Shown: in pieces, positions 1 through 8,447 of the stretch
Numbering within the stretch: position 1 is the first letter of the stretch
Layout of the letters: each line of letters opens with the position of its first letter
DNA from: Polyangia bacterium
GTDB taxonomy: Bacteria > Myxococcota_A > Polyangia > Nannocystales > Nannocystaceae
Assembly: GCA_030424595.1 (NCBI GenBank)
Contig: JAUHWG010000013.1
Coordinates: forward strand, 62,001 to 126,000
DNA length: 64,000 bases
Direction: 5' to 3'
Translations under genes and position numbers: made by a program
Notes under the pieces: generated by a model
Database searches by the model: none
Told to the model about the DNA's origin: nothing
Seen by the model: the letters and a program-made list of their open reading frames with translations, nothing else

Positions 1-900
1 CCGGAGAACGTTGTCGATGCTCCCGACGACCCCCGCACACCATGCGCCGAGCAGCACCCCCGCGAGCGTGTCGCCGGTGACGAGCAAGTAGATGACGGCG
101 GGGAGCCAGACCAGGGTCGCGCCGATGCCCGGGATGACGGAGAGGACGACCATGATCGTCCCCCAGAAGGCGGCGCCACCGATCCCCGCGACGTAGAGCG
201 CGATCCCGCCGAGGAGCCCCTGGATCAGGGCGATGACCACCGTCCCCTTGATCGTCGCCCGGGTGATCGACGCGAAGCGTTCGATCATCCGCTCGTCGTC
301 CTCATGCGCGAGCGGCGTGTAGTAGAGGATGCGCTCGAGGATCCTCTTCCCGTCGACGAGGAAGAAGTAGAGCGCGTAGAGCATGATGAAGAGATTGAGG
401 AAGAACGCGGCGGTGCCGGCGGTGACGCTCGACGCGCTGCTCATCAGGAAATTTCCGGCGGATCGCGCGAGCCCGGCGACGCCCTCGAGGAGCTGGTCGC
501 GGTCCGGCAGCACGTCGACGACGGCGGGCGCCTCCTCGAGGAGCCAGGCCTTGACCTCCGTGTACGACTCGGAGCCGACGTTGTTCTTGATCCACGGGAT
601 CAACGTCTCGCTTATCTGCGACGCCTGCGACGCGACGACCCCGAGGAAGGCGGTGAGCGGGCCCAACACCAGGAAGATGACGAGGAAGATCGTGGTGAGC
701 GCGGCGGCTGTCTCACGGCCGCGGAAGGACGCTCGGATCCGGCGGTAGACGGGGCGCAGCATCCCGGCGACGATCGCCGCGAGGAGGAGAGCCTTGAGGA
801 AGGACCAGATCATCGCCAGGAACAGAAGCGAGATCGCGACGACGAGGACGATGACGAACGCGGCGCGGAAACGGTCGCTGTTGATCTTCAGCTCACTCAT
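1..900 (-). CDS. AI-2E family (PerM/YdiK-type) membrane transporter, 3' end outside window
   Basis: Reading from the ATG at 900 gives 300 residues with no stop before the window edge, so the C-terminus is missing; the family is usually about 350 residues. The protein starts MSELKINSDRFRAAF and then has a strongly hydrophobic segment (about residues 14-45), a second one around 55-80, a soluble stretch of about 100 residues, and further membrane segments, ending in a Gly/Pro-rich region (VLSVIPGIGATLVWLPAVI) typical of AI-2E exporter family proteins. These are inner-membrane permeases implicated in autoinducer-2 export or in Na+/H+ exchange in different members; the substrate here is unknown. 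A small unknown gene lies just upstream on the same strand. Confidence 0.82.
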   Translation of the reverse strand, partial: MSELKINSDRFRAAFVIVLVVAISLLFLAMIWSFLKALLLAAIVAGMLRPVYRRIRASFRGRETAAALTTIFLVIFLVLGPLTAFLGVVASQASQISETLIPWIKNNVGSESYTEVKAWLLEEAPAVVDVLPDRDQLLEGVAGLARSAGNFLMSSASSVTAGTAAFFLNLFIMLYALYFFLVDGKRILERILYYTPLAHEDDERMIERFASITRATIKGTVVIALIQGLLGGIALYVAGIGGAAFWGTIMVVLSVIPGIGATLVWLPAVIYLLVTGDTLAGVLLGAWCAGVVGSIDNVLR

Positions 901-912
901 GAGGGCCCCAGT

Positions 913-1062
913 CTATGCTCGGCGGCCGCCCGAAGCCCAGAGCACCGCGCCCTGCAGCAGTGTCCCGTCGACCTCGTCCACCGCGGCGATAAGGTCGGGA
1001 TCGCGGGCCTGGATACGGCGCGCGAGCTCCTCGTAGGTCTGCGCTGAGCGGGCGCTTGGCAC
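913..1062 (-). CDS. small hypothetical protein upstream of the AI-2E transporter
   Basis: The frame reads VPSARSAQTYEELARRIQ and onward to DPDLIAAVDEVDGTLLQGAV, a short amphipathic, protein-like sequence with natural composition, ending 12 bases before the transporter start. I chose the GTG at 1062 (49 residues); an in-frame ATG at 1122 would add 20 residues that look less protein-like. No clear Shine-Dalgarno sequence is visible for either. It is co-oriented with and very close to the transporter, so probably in its operon. Function unknown. Confidence 0.45.
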   Translation of the reverse strand: MPSARSAQTYEELARRIQARDPDLIAAVDEVDGTLLQGAVLWASGGRRA

Positions 1063-1172
1063 CGGGCGAGGATAGCATCTCGCGCGCGTCAATAGGCTGG
1101 ACGGCGAGAGCACTCGCGACACCCTCGACGCAGAGGGCTCTCGCAGGAAGCCGAGCTGCCTCCACGCCTCTC

Positions 1173-1247
1173 GCCAGCGTTCACTCGGCCAGCGTTCACT
1201 CGGCCAGCGTTCACTCGGCCAGCGTTCACTCGGCCAGCGTTCACTCG
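1173..1247. repeat. tandem repeat, 15 bp x 5
   Basis: The unit GCCAGCGTTCACTCG occurs five times in a row without mismatch, between the small gene above and the hypothetical gene ending at 1279. The stretch carries no gene. Perfect identity suggests recent expansion. Confidence 0.95.
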
Positions 1248-1278
1248 AAGAGTGGCGGGGCAGCCCCCGGGCTGGCGA

Positions 1279-1740
1279 TCAGTCGCCGCGCCGCGCCGCC
1301 TCGTAGTGCTCTATCGCCTCCGCCGCCGCGAACGCGAACGCGTCGAGCCTCTCCGATGGGATCGGCCTGGTCTCGTCGGGGAGGACGTCGACCTCGGTGA
1401 TCGCCAGCCGCCCATGGCGAAGGAGGACGTACGGCCGCGCCCGGTGGACGTAGTAGGTGACCCCGCGCGCCTCGAACCAGCCGTCGCCCTCGTAGGCGAG
1501 GTCGAGCTCCTCCTCGTCATCGAAGTCTACGTGCAGCGCGGACCAGGTCTTGAGCTGGCCTGCGCTGTCCGCGACTGCGAGGACGTCGCCCGTCGGATGC
1601 AGCAGCAGCGCCGGCAAGCCCCGCTGCTTGGCCTCCAGGGCCGAGGCCCGGAGCGCCTCGGTGAATGCGTTTACGTCGCTGGCCAGGCCAGCGAAGCGGC
1701 GGATCAGGACTTCGCGTGTCTTGGAACTCACGACCTCCAC
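1279..1740 (-). CDS. hypothetical protein (about 153 residues)
   Basis: An acidic, regular-looking protein: VEVVSSKTREVLIRRF at the start, then a helical stretch, then LPALLLHPTGDVLAVAD, VDFDDEEELDLAYEGDGWF and a C-terminal helix (FAAAEAIEHYEAARRG). The open frame extends further upstream to 1992, but that part (Trp/Arg/Pro/Ser-rich) does not look like protein, so I prefer the GTG at 1740 (another GTG lies three codons inside). I do not recognise a family. It is transcribed away from the degenerate PP2C-like gene at 2034, with about 290 bases between them that probably hold both promoters. Confidence 0.5.
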   Translation of the reverse strand: MEVVSSKTREVLIRRFAGLASDVNAFTEALRASALEAKQRGLPALLLHPTGDVLAVADSAGQLKTWSALHVDFDDEEELDLAYEGDGWFEARGVTYYVHRARPYVLLRHGRLAITEVDVLPDETRPIPSERLDAFAFAAAEAIEHYEAARRGD

Positions 1741-2033
1741 GGTCGACCGCCTGCTCGATCCGTTGCGCGCCGAATTGAACTGCGTTGGAGGCCAGCTCCT
1801 ATCGAGACAGCAGCGCGCCTGCGGACGCGGTAGGCCCAACCACCACCTCACGGAGACGCGATCGAGGCCGAAGGCCTCAAGGGATACATGCTTGTCTTTC
1901 GGAGGAGCGGAGCCGTACTTCGAGGACAGTTGGACAGCAGCTGGACATATCGGAGAACTGGACCAACGATCTTTCATAAGGAGTACACTCACATCCCCTA
2001 CAAGCGTTTGACCCCAGCAGCGAAGGACAACCC

Positions 2034-2771
2034 ATGAAGACAGCGTCGTTTAGCAAAGGAGTGCCTCTGGAAGAGGAGTGCCCACCTGCAGTGTTCCGAC
2101 ACCCGAGCGGCCGTACCCTCATTGCATTTATCGCAGGGGGCGGAAGCATCGATGACGGTATTCTGTGCGCTCAGGCCTCCCTGAGAGGTCTCGGTCACCG
2201 TTGGATGGCAGCCTGTGATGGCAAGGGAGAGCAAGCTGGTTCGTCGGCACTGATACGACGACTTCTCACGGAGGCGATTGGCGAGGCACAGCGCGACTTC
2301 AGCGCAAGAGGTGCGATGGACATTCAGTCTCCAGTCGCTGCGATTGATATTGGTCCCAGACGCAGCGTCGCATGCGTGGGGGGCGCCGCGTGCGTATTGT
2401 TGGTGAGAGCGCAGAAAGTCGTCTGTGGCCTCGCCCCGCGGATCGCTGCAGAGCATGCCATCGCGGAAGGGATGAGCGTAGTGCGAGCCTACCAAATGCC
2501 ATATGCAGCATACCCCTACATCAGAGTAAACTGTCTCCCTGAGGGGACGAGAGACCCATTCAACTGCGGTGAAGGCTGGATTGTCAGGCGCGGCGACATC
2601 ATACTACTCGGAGATTACAGGCTATGGCACGGTGCTCGGTATGCATCCGGCTACGCAGATGAAGCCGTTCCAAGCGACCTTCCCGACAGCATTATCGAGT
2701 CGCTCCTCTCAGATGTGCCTGTCGCCCCCCACTTCGATGGGGCATGTGGAATTGTCGTGTTTCCAAGCTAG
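2034..2771 (+). CDS. degenerate PP2C-like (pseudophosphatase) protein
   Basis: The start is well supported by GAAGGA seven bases before the ATG. The 245-residue protein follows the outline of a PP2C/PPM serine-threonine phosphatase: ACDGKGEQAGSS (residues 60-71) resembles the metal-binding DGMGG motif, SVACVGGAACVLLV (111-124) resembles the 'NVGDSR' strand, and RRGDIILLGDYRLW (185-198) resembles the 'GDRLLLCSDGLW' strand. The aspartates expected in the second and third motifs are missing, so catalysis is doubtful. Base composition is visibly less GC-rich than in neighbouring genes, with many A/T third positions, suggesting transfer. The PP2C assignment is an inference from motif spacing; the role is unknown. 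Confidence 0.6.
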   Translation: MKTASFSKGVPLEEECPPAVFRHPSGRTLIAFIAGGGSIDDGILCAQASLRGLGHRWMAACDGKGEQAGSSALIRRLLTEAIGEAQRDFSARGAMDIQSPVAAIDIGPRRSVACVGGAACVLLVRAQKVVCGLAPRIAAEHAIAEGMSVVRAYQMPYAAYPYIRVNCLPEGTRDPFNCGEGWIVRRGDIILLGDYRLWHGARYASGYADEAVPSDLPDSIIESLLSDVPVAPHFDGACGIVVFPS

Positions 2772-3106
2772 TCGTGGTAGCCCCGAATGAATCATGCAGG
2801 CCTACGGCCTACCGCCGGACCCGTCGACCCGTCGACCCGTCGACCCGTCACCCGTCAACGCTGACCAAGACCTACGGCAGGCGGCTAAGCGGATCGAGGT
2901 TTAGGCCGGAGATTTCGGCGAGGTGCCGGGTACTTGGAGGCTCGTGGGACCCAACGCGCTGACTGCGCACAACCACTCCACGGGGTGCGCCAACCGCTCC
3001 AACAGGCGCGCGGGTGGTGCGGCGACGGTGAACACGATGGTGTTGCCCTTCCCGACGGCAATGGGCTGGCTTGAAGGCCAGACTCCCGACACCGCCCCCC
3101 CCGGCG
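2772..3106. other. gene-free stretch with a short tandem repeat
   Basis: No convincing gene was found between the convergent PP2C-like gene and the lipoprotein gene. The main structure is the 8-bp tandem repeat listed separately. Confidence 0.5.
2818..2856. repeat. tandem repeat GACCCGTC x 4 plus partial
   Basis: Four perfect copies of GACCCGTC are followed by ACCCGTC, in the gap between two convergent genes. No coding sense was found across it. Confidence 0.9.
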
Positions 3107-4084
3107 TCAGCCCTCGACCCTCGGAGTGCACCCCAGCGAAGTCACGGATACCCGCGCCCACAGGGAGCGCTCTCGGCTTCGCTCACGATCGAGACACCCA
3201 ACGTCCACGACCTCGAAGTAGATCCACTCGTCCTCGCCCGCCCGCTCGTCGTCTGCCGGCCAGCGCGCGAGTTCTTGACCGACATTGATGACATTGATGA
3301 CCTCGACGCGCTCGACGTCGCCGCCGAGCGAAGCGAGCTCATCGAGGGCCTCCTGGGTCCGCGCCCGGCGAGCCGCGGCGTCCTCCCGCAGGCTCGTCCC
3401 GACATAGAGCGTCGCCCGCCGCCGGGGGCTCGCCCGGAGGTCATCGTTGACGTCGTGGAGAACCCCGCGGCGATGGACGAACGCGCTCTCCGAGGTGAAG
3501 TGATAGCGCTGCGTCCGAGCGACCCGGCAGACGACGTAGTCTGGATCGATCCACCGATGAACATGACTCCGAAGACACTCCACCGTCGCCTCGAGCCGCG
3601 CGTGGGTCGGATATGCATGACACAGGCCGAGGTTCACTGCAGGGGCCTCGGCCCCTCGCTCGAGGACGATGTGGTCGCTTATGGAGTAGGAGTGCTTCAT
3701 GCAGTAGGAGCCGCTTTGCGGCTCGCGCAGGTGGGCCTCATCGAGGCCGTCGACCTCCGCGAAGATCGCCGCCACGGCTTCGGGATCCACCCGCGCAGCT
3801 CGCTCGCCGAGCGTCCGCACCCCGCGAACACCGAGCCAGCGCAGCTCCCCGTCGCGTGCGAGCGATACCGTGAAGTCCTGGGGCTCCGGGTACTTCGAGG
3901 TGTAGGCGGCGTAGAGGCCGAGGTCGTGGTGCTCCCAGCGGATCAGCGTAGCGGCGTTGGGCTCCTCGCGCTCCGCTTCGGAGCGCGGCTCCGACATCTC
4001 CGACCAGGGTGCGAGAGCCGTCGACGACCGCGCGCACCCGCACAGGAGCGCGCTCATGAGGAGGAGAACGTCGACGCGCGGCAT
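3107..4084 (-). CDS. predicted lipoprotein with a DUF6438-like domain
   Basis: The chosen ATG at 4084 gives MPRVDVLLLMSALLCGCARS, a lipoprotein signal with the likely lipidated Cys at residue 17; the open frame upstream of it is not protein-like. The mature 325-residue precursor has a region (about residues 45-170: TLIRWEHHDLGLYAAYTSKY, then FTVSLARDGELRWLGV) that resembles DUF6438, a small beta-rich domain in secreted proteins. The C-terminal half (YVGTSLREDAAARRARTQEAL, EVINVINVGQEL, YFEVVDVGC) looks like a second domain. It is expected at the outer membrane or periplasmic side. Function unknown. Confidence 0.65.
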   Translation of the reverse strand: MPRVDVLLLMSALLCGCARSSTALAPWSEMSEPRSEAEREEPNAATLIRWEHHDLGLYAAYTSKYPEPQDFTVSLARDGELRWLGVRGVRTLGERAARVDPEAVAAIFAEVDGLDEAHLREPQSGSYCMKHSYSISDHIVLERGAEAPAVNLGLCHAYPTHARLEATVECLRSHVHRWIDPDYVVCRVARTQRYHFTSESAFVHRRGVLHDVNDDLRASPRRRATLYVGTSLREDAAARRARTQEALDELASLGGDVERVEVINVINVGQELARWPADDERAGEDEWIYFEVVDVGCLDRERSRERSLWARVSVTSLGCTPRVEG

Positions 4085-4340
4085 CGGTAGATTATGCCGC
4101 CAGGCGGGCGAGGACGCCTTCGTCCACGGAGTGATGATCGCCCCTCCCGTTGACCGTCGCGCGTCGAGGTGTGTTGACCCGTCAGACCCAGGCCTCGACG
4201 CGCAGAGCGCTGCACTCCGCTGCTCGAGGAGGGGCCATGCTCCGAGGGGGGCTGCGCCCTCGTCGTCTTCGCGCACGCCGATCTCGGGGGCGACGCAGGG
4301 GCGCCCGATCTGAACGCGCAGGCAGGTCGAGGGCGACGCG

Positions 4341-6092
4341 TCAGAAGAAGCTGATCTCCGCGTTGGCGACCCGCGCGTCGGCGCGGCTGAGCCGGGCGAC
4401 GGCCTCCTCGTAGTGGAAAAGGTCGACCAGCACGCGGCTCAGCCGCGGCGAGCCGTGCTCGGCGAGCGCGTCGAGCCCGGCGCCGAACTCCGACCAAGCC
4501 CAGGTCAGCCGCTCGAGCCGAGGCATGTCCACGGTCGCCGCCGCGACCCGGACGCTCGACTCCGGGCCGAACGGGAAGGCGTGCAGATCGAGGAAGACCA
4601 GGTTTGGCCACGAGGAGGTGCAGAGCACGTCGACGAGCTCCTCTTCGTTGTACTCCCCCATGTCGGAGCAGCCGCTGAGCAGGGCGCTCTCTAGCTGCGG
4701 GGCTAGGCTGCGCAGGGCGTGGGCGATCTCGTTGGGGTCAAAGCCGTTAAAGCCCAGCTCGAGCGTCTTGAGGTGGCGACACTGCGCGAGCCATGCGCCG
4801 AGCGCCCCCTTCTCCGTCCCGAGCACGTTGACGTACGAGACCGCGAACGTGCGCAGGCGCGGCGGCGGCGGTGCGTCGGCGAAGCGACCGTGGAGGGTAA
4901 ACCCAGGCCCTGCGTCGAGGATGAACACCTCGAACGCTGGCGAGAGCCGGTCGATGTCGCAGCGTTCAGGCGCCCCGATCTCGACCCGAAGGTGTGTCAG
5001 CGATGGCGAGAGCTCGCCGGCGCACAGCGGCTCGATCGCTGGCCCGAGGGTCCATTTCGCGTCGAGGTTGAGCGCCCGCAGGGGGGGCGCGTCGGCGGGG
5101 ATCGTGACCCTCCGCTGATCTGCGAGGCTGAAGCCTCCGGTCAGCGACAGCACCTCGATCTGGCCGCCGGGGGCGAGCGCTGCGGCGACGAGGCGCTCGG
5201 CCTCGTCACTCTCCTCCACCTCGAGGGCCCGGAGCCGAGGCGCGTGACCGATGAACGCGGCGACGAGCGCCGGCTCGCAGCCCGAGAGCACCAGCGCGGT
5301 GAGCCCCGGCGGAGGGGCGGGCGCCCTCTCGAAGAGCTCGACGTTCCTGAGGGTGAGGCGCTCGACACCCCCGGGCAGCCGCGAGATCAGTCGAGCGCCG
5401 CCAAGCTCGAGCTCGACGAGCGCCGGCCACTCGCCGTCGAGCCAGCGCGTCAGGAACGGGGGGCGTCGCCTATTGTTGACGTGGAGATAGTACAGGGCCA
5501 AGCGCTGGAGCGATCCGCGAAGCGCGTCGAGCAGCCTGATCAGGGCGCGGCGCTCGATCGAGACGGACTCGAGCGTCAACGCGACCAGCGGCCGCTCGCG
5601 GACGTGGGCCTGGTCCGTCGGCGTGAGCTCTGCCCCGCTGATCGTCAGGCGGGTGAGGGCGGGGGTGACCTGCGGGTCGACGAGACACGTGGCCTCGCTC
5701 CCCACGACGGAGAGCTCCTTGAGGCGCGGGAAGCTCAGCCCCGTCGGCGGCGCGTCGGCCAAAGTGTGGCACACGAGCGCCTCTAGCCGGGGCAGCGCGG
5801 CCGCGATCCGCAGCGTCTCGCCGGTGAACTTGCCCCGCAGCTCGAGACGGACGAGCTCATCGAGCCGACCTCGCTCGGCGAGCGCAGCGAAGGTGCGGTG
5901 GTCCGCGGCAGGCCCGTCGCACCGAAGGTTCGTCGGCGGAGGATCCTCGGGGGCGCCGAGCACCATCGACAGCGGCGTCGCCCGCGGGGGTGGGTGCGGC
6001 GCGAAGTCGGCCCCGCGCCAGCCAGTGAACCCGCCGAGCAGAGCCTCCGGCCCATCGCCCCGCAGCTCATTGTGGATATTGTCGCGACCCAT
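4341..6092 (-). CDS. leucine-rich repeat protein
   Basis: The protein (583 residues) contains many irregular repeats of the form LxxLxLxxxxL, for example LVRLELRGKFTGETLRIAA, PRLKELSVVGSEATCL, GVERLTLRNVELFE and LKTLELGFNGFDPNEI, so a solenoid fold for protein binding is likely. I chose the ATG at 6092 because GAGGGG lies five bases upstream and the 37 codons before it in the open frame look non-coding. No signal peptide is visible, suggesting a cytoplasmic scaffold. Proteins of this kind are frequent in myxobacterial genomes and rarely have a known partner. It stands alone, facing away from the DUF2330 gene. Confidence 0.75.
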   Translation of the reverse strand: MGRDNIHNELRGDGPEALLGGFTGWRGADFAPHPPPRATPLSMVLGAPEDPPPTNLRCDGPAADHRTFAALAERGRLDELVRLELRGKFTGETLRIAAALPRLEALVCHTLADAPPTGLSFPRLKELSVVGSEATCLVDPQVTPALTRLTISGAELTPTDQAHVRERPLVALTLESVSIERRALIRLLDALRGSLQRLALYYLHVNNRRRPPFLTRWLDGEWPALVELELGGARLISRLPGGVERLTLRNVELFERAPAPPPGLTALVLSGCEPALVAAFIGHAPRLRALEVEESDEAERLVAAALAPGGQIEVLSLTGGFSLADQRRVTIPADAPPLRALNLDAKWTLGPAIEPLCAGELSPSLTHLRVEIGAPERCDIDRLSPAFEVFILDAGPGFTLHGRFADAPPPPRLRTFAVSYVNVLGTEKGALGAWLAQCRHLKTLELGFNGFDPNEIAHALRSLAPQLESALLSGCSDMGEYNEEELVDVLCTSSWPNLVFLDLHAFPFGPESSVRVAAATVDMPRLERLTWAWSEFGAGLDALAEHGSPRLSRVLVDLFHYEEAVARLSRADARVANAEISFF

Positions 6093-6116
6093 GGAGCCCC
6101 TCGCTCGACCATAGCC

Positions 6117-6257
6117 GAGCCCGCGGCGGAGGACGAGCACGAGCCAGAGGCCTACTACCAGCGGGCCCTGACGATCCGCGAGAAGAGCCTCGGACCCGAG
6201 CACCCGCGGGTCGCCTTCCCCCTGGGATCCCTCGCCGAGCTAGCGCTCGAGCGCGGG
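6117..6257 (+). pseudogene. remnant of a TPR-repeat protein (kinase-type tail)
   Basis: The plus strand reads EAYYQRALTIREKSLGPEHP and continues RVAFPLGSLAELALERG, an almost canonical tetratricopeptide repeat of the kind found in the C-terminal tails of myxobacterial serine/threonine kinases (consensus A..YYRRALAIREKALGPEHP.VA..L..LA.L...RG). There is no start codon context or kinase domain, and the frame runs straight into the next gene's start in another register. It is probably what is left of a larger gene after deletion. Confidence 0.6.
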
Positions 6258-6291
6258 ACCCTCCGCCTCCGGCCAACTGCTACTCTTTGCC

Positions 6292-8370
6292 ATGCTCCGC
6301 CGGCTCGCCGCTCCCGTCACCGTCGCCGCTGCGCTCCTCGTCGGGGGCGCGATCACGCTGACACCGCGCCCCAGCGCGGCTTTCTGCGGCTTCTACGTCG
6401 CCGGGGCGGACGCCGACCTCTACAACAACGCGACGGTCGTGGTCCTGATGCGCTCGGGCACTCGGACCGTCATGTCGATGCAGAACGACTACCAGGGCCC
6501 GCCGGAGGGCTTCGCCCTGGTGATCCCGGTGCCGGTCCTGCTCAAGGAGACAGACGTCAAGGTCCTGCGGCGTGAGCTCTTCGACCGGGTCGAGGCCCTC
6601 GCAGCGCCGCGCCTCGTCGAATACTGGGAGCGGGATCCGTGCGACCAAGGGGGGACGATCGGCCTCGGAAACACCGGGCTCATCGGTCGCGGAGGGGGCG
6701 GAGGTTCCGGCTCGGGCTACGGACGCGGGAGCGGGGCGCCGGTGGTCGTGGTCGAGGCCGAGTTCGCGGTCGGCGAGTACGAGGTCGTCATCCTCTCGGC
6801 GACCGAGTCCAACGGCCTCGACAGCTGGCTGCGGAGCCACGGGTACAGGATCCCCGAGGGCGCAGAGCCCCTCCTGCGCCCCTACGTCGCCCAGGGGATG
6901 AAGTTCTTCGTCGCGAAGGTCAACCCGAAGAAGGTCCAATTTGACCAGCAAGGGCGGGCTCAGCTCTCCCCCCTGCGCTTCCACTACGACAGCGATGACT
7001 TCTCGCTGCCGATCCGCCTCGGCCTGATCAACGCGCCTGATCCCAGAAGCGGCGGCAAGCAGGACCTCCTGGTCCACGTGCTCGCGCCGCAGCAGCGCTA
7101 CGAGGTCGCCAACTACCCGAACGTCACGATCCCGACCAACCTCGACGTCGCCGACGCTACCCGCGAACGCTTCGGCCAGTTCTACGTCTCGCTCCTCGAT
7201 CACACCCTCGCTCAAAACCCCGGCGCGGTGGTCACGGAGTACTCTTGGGGGGCGACCAAGTGCGACCCCTGCCCCGGTCCAGACGCCGCTCTGACGGCCA
7301 AGGAGCTCGCCGAGCTCGGCACCGACGTGATGGGCGGGCAGGACCCCAGCGCTCCGTCGACGCCGACGCAGATGTCCCCGGTGGTCCGCCAGGGCAAGGC
7401 GACGGTCAAGGGGCCCATGGACCGGGACATCGTCCGCCGGATCGTCCGCGCTCACATCAACGAACTCCGCCACTGCTACGGCCTCGGCTTGGCGACGGAT
7501 CCCAAGCTCCGGGGAGCGCTCGAGCTCGGCTTCGAGATCGACAAGGAGGGCCACACCCGCGGAGCTGAGCTGCTTCGGACAACGGTGAAGGACAAGCGGG
7601 TCGGGGCATGCAGCGTCGCGGCGCTCAAGCGCTGGAAGTTCCCCAAGCCCAGGGGCGGCGCGACTGTCTCGGTCCGCTACCCGCTTGAGCTTGAGGGACA
7701 GGTAGCGACCACAGGCAGGGGCTTCGGAGGCTTCGGCGGCAGCTCGAGCCCCTACGTGCTCACCCGCCTCCATGCCCGCTATGACGCGGCCTCGCTCGGC
7801 GAGGACCTCGTCTTCAAGGCGGTCGATCCGATCGCTGGCGGTCGCGAGCTCGACGGTGGCGATGGCCAGCTCGCGAACGGCGCGAGCCCCAGCTCGCTCA
7901 ACAACTTCCAGGGGCGCTACGCGATCCGCCACCCTTGGACCGGGCCTATCGCCTGCGCCGAGCCCCAGCGCGGGATCTGGGGCTCCGCGCCGAAGGGCCA
8001 GGAGGAGCGCGATGAGCCCGTGGTCGCCCGGGAGCTGACCAAGGTCGCTCGCGGAGCTCCGCTCGCAAGCTTCGTCACGGTCGAGGCCGCGGCTCAGCTC
8101 GGGCTCGGGAGTGGAGCTGCGACCGGGGCCGGAGGTTCGCCCCCAGCGGCGCCGCTCCTCGGCGACGCGGCCGAAGACGCCGGGCCGGAGACTGCCGCGA
8201 CGGAGCGCACGCCGGCGGCGAGCGACGAAGAGGTCATCCCGGCCCAGGGCGAGCGGCCGCCAGGCTGCGCGTGCGCGACGGACAACGACCGCGGCTCCGC
8301 CGGCGGGCTAGCCTCGCTCATCGGCCTCGCCGCGCTCTTCCTGCGCCGTCGCCGACGTGCAGGCAGATGA
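6292..8370 (+). CDS. DUF2330 surface protein with inserted AgmX/TonB-like domain and MYXO-CTERM-like tail
   Basis: The 692-residue protein begins with a signal peptide (LRRLAAPVTVAAALLVGG, cleavage near AFCGFYV). DUF2330 runs from about residue 25, with YVAGADADLYNNATVVVLMR and PPEGFALVIPVPV. At residues 374-470 a different domain interrupts it: MDRDIVRRIVRAHINELRHCY, CSVAALKRWKFPKP, matching the C-terminal domain of AgmX/PglI and TonB-like proteins. DUF2330 then resumes (YVLTRLHARYDAASLGEDLV, FQGRYAIRHPWTGPI). The C-terminus has GCACAT, a hydrophobic stretch and RRRRR, a MYXO-CTERM-like sorting signal. It is therefore likely exported and anchored at the cell surface. No strong ribosome site is visible before the ATG. 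Confidence 0.85.
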   Translation: MLRRLAAPVTVAAALLVGGAITLTPRPSAAFCGFYVAGADADLYNNATVVVLMRSGTRTVMSMQNDYQGPPEGFALVIPVPVLLKETDVKVLRRELFDRVEALAAPRLVEYWERDPCDQGGTIGLGNTGLIGRGGGGGSGSGYGRGSGAPVVVVEAEFAVGEYEVVILSATESNGLDSWLRSHGYRIPEGAEPLLRPYVAQGMKFFVAKVNPKKVQFDQQGRAQLSPLRFHYDSDDFSLPIRLGLINAPDPRSGGKQDLLVHVLAPQQRYEVANYPNVTIPTNLDVADATRERFGQFYVSLLDHTLAQNPGAVVTEYSWGATKCDPCPGPDAALTAKELAELGTDVMGGQDPSAPSTPTQMSPVVRQGKATVKGPMDRDIVRRIVRAHINELRHCYGLGLATDPKLRGALELGFEIDKEGHTRGAELLRTTVKDKRVGACSVAALKRWKFPKPRGGATVSVRYPLELEGQVATTGRGFGGFGGSSSPYVLTRLHARYDAASLGEDLVFKAVDPIAGGRELDGGDGQLANGASPSSLNNFQGRYAIRHPWTGPIACAEPQRGIWGSAPKGQEERDEPVVARELTKVARGAPLASFVTVEAAAQLGLGSGAATGAGGSPPAAPLLGDAAEDAGPETAATERTPAASDEEVIPAQGERPPGCACATDNDRGSAGGLASLIGLAALFLRRRRRAGR

Positions 8371-8447
8371 GGGCCATCACACGGTTGGGCTCGGGGACGC
8401 GTCCCGCTCGTCGGCCCGTGTCGGTCGATGAGATCGTCGGAGGCCCG

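Noticed and set aside
1173..1247. 15-bp repeat considered as a CRISPR array
   Set aside because: Units are directly adjacent with no spacers and too short.
3071..4090. 339-residue plus-strand frame opposite the DUF6438-like lipoprotein
   Set aside because: Composition is Arg/Pro/Glu-rich; the minus strand has a lipoprotein signal and domain pattern.
6280..7932. 550-residue open frame antisense to the DUF2330 gene
   Set aside because: It is Arg/Glu/Val/Asp-rich with no domain; the plus strand carries clear DUF2330 and AgmX motifs. Long antisense frames are expected at this GC content.
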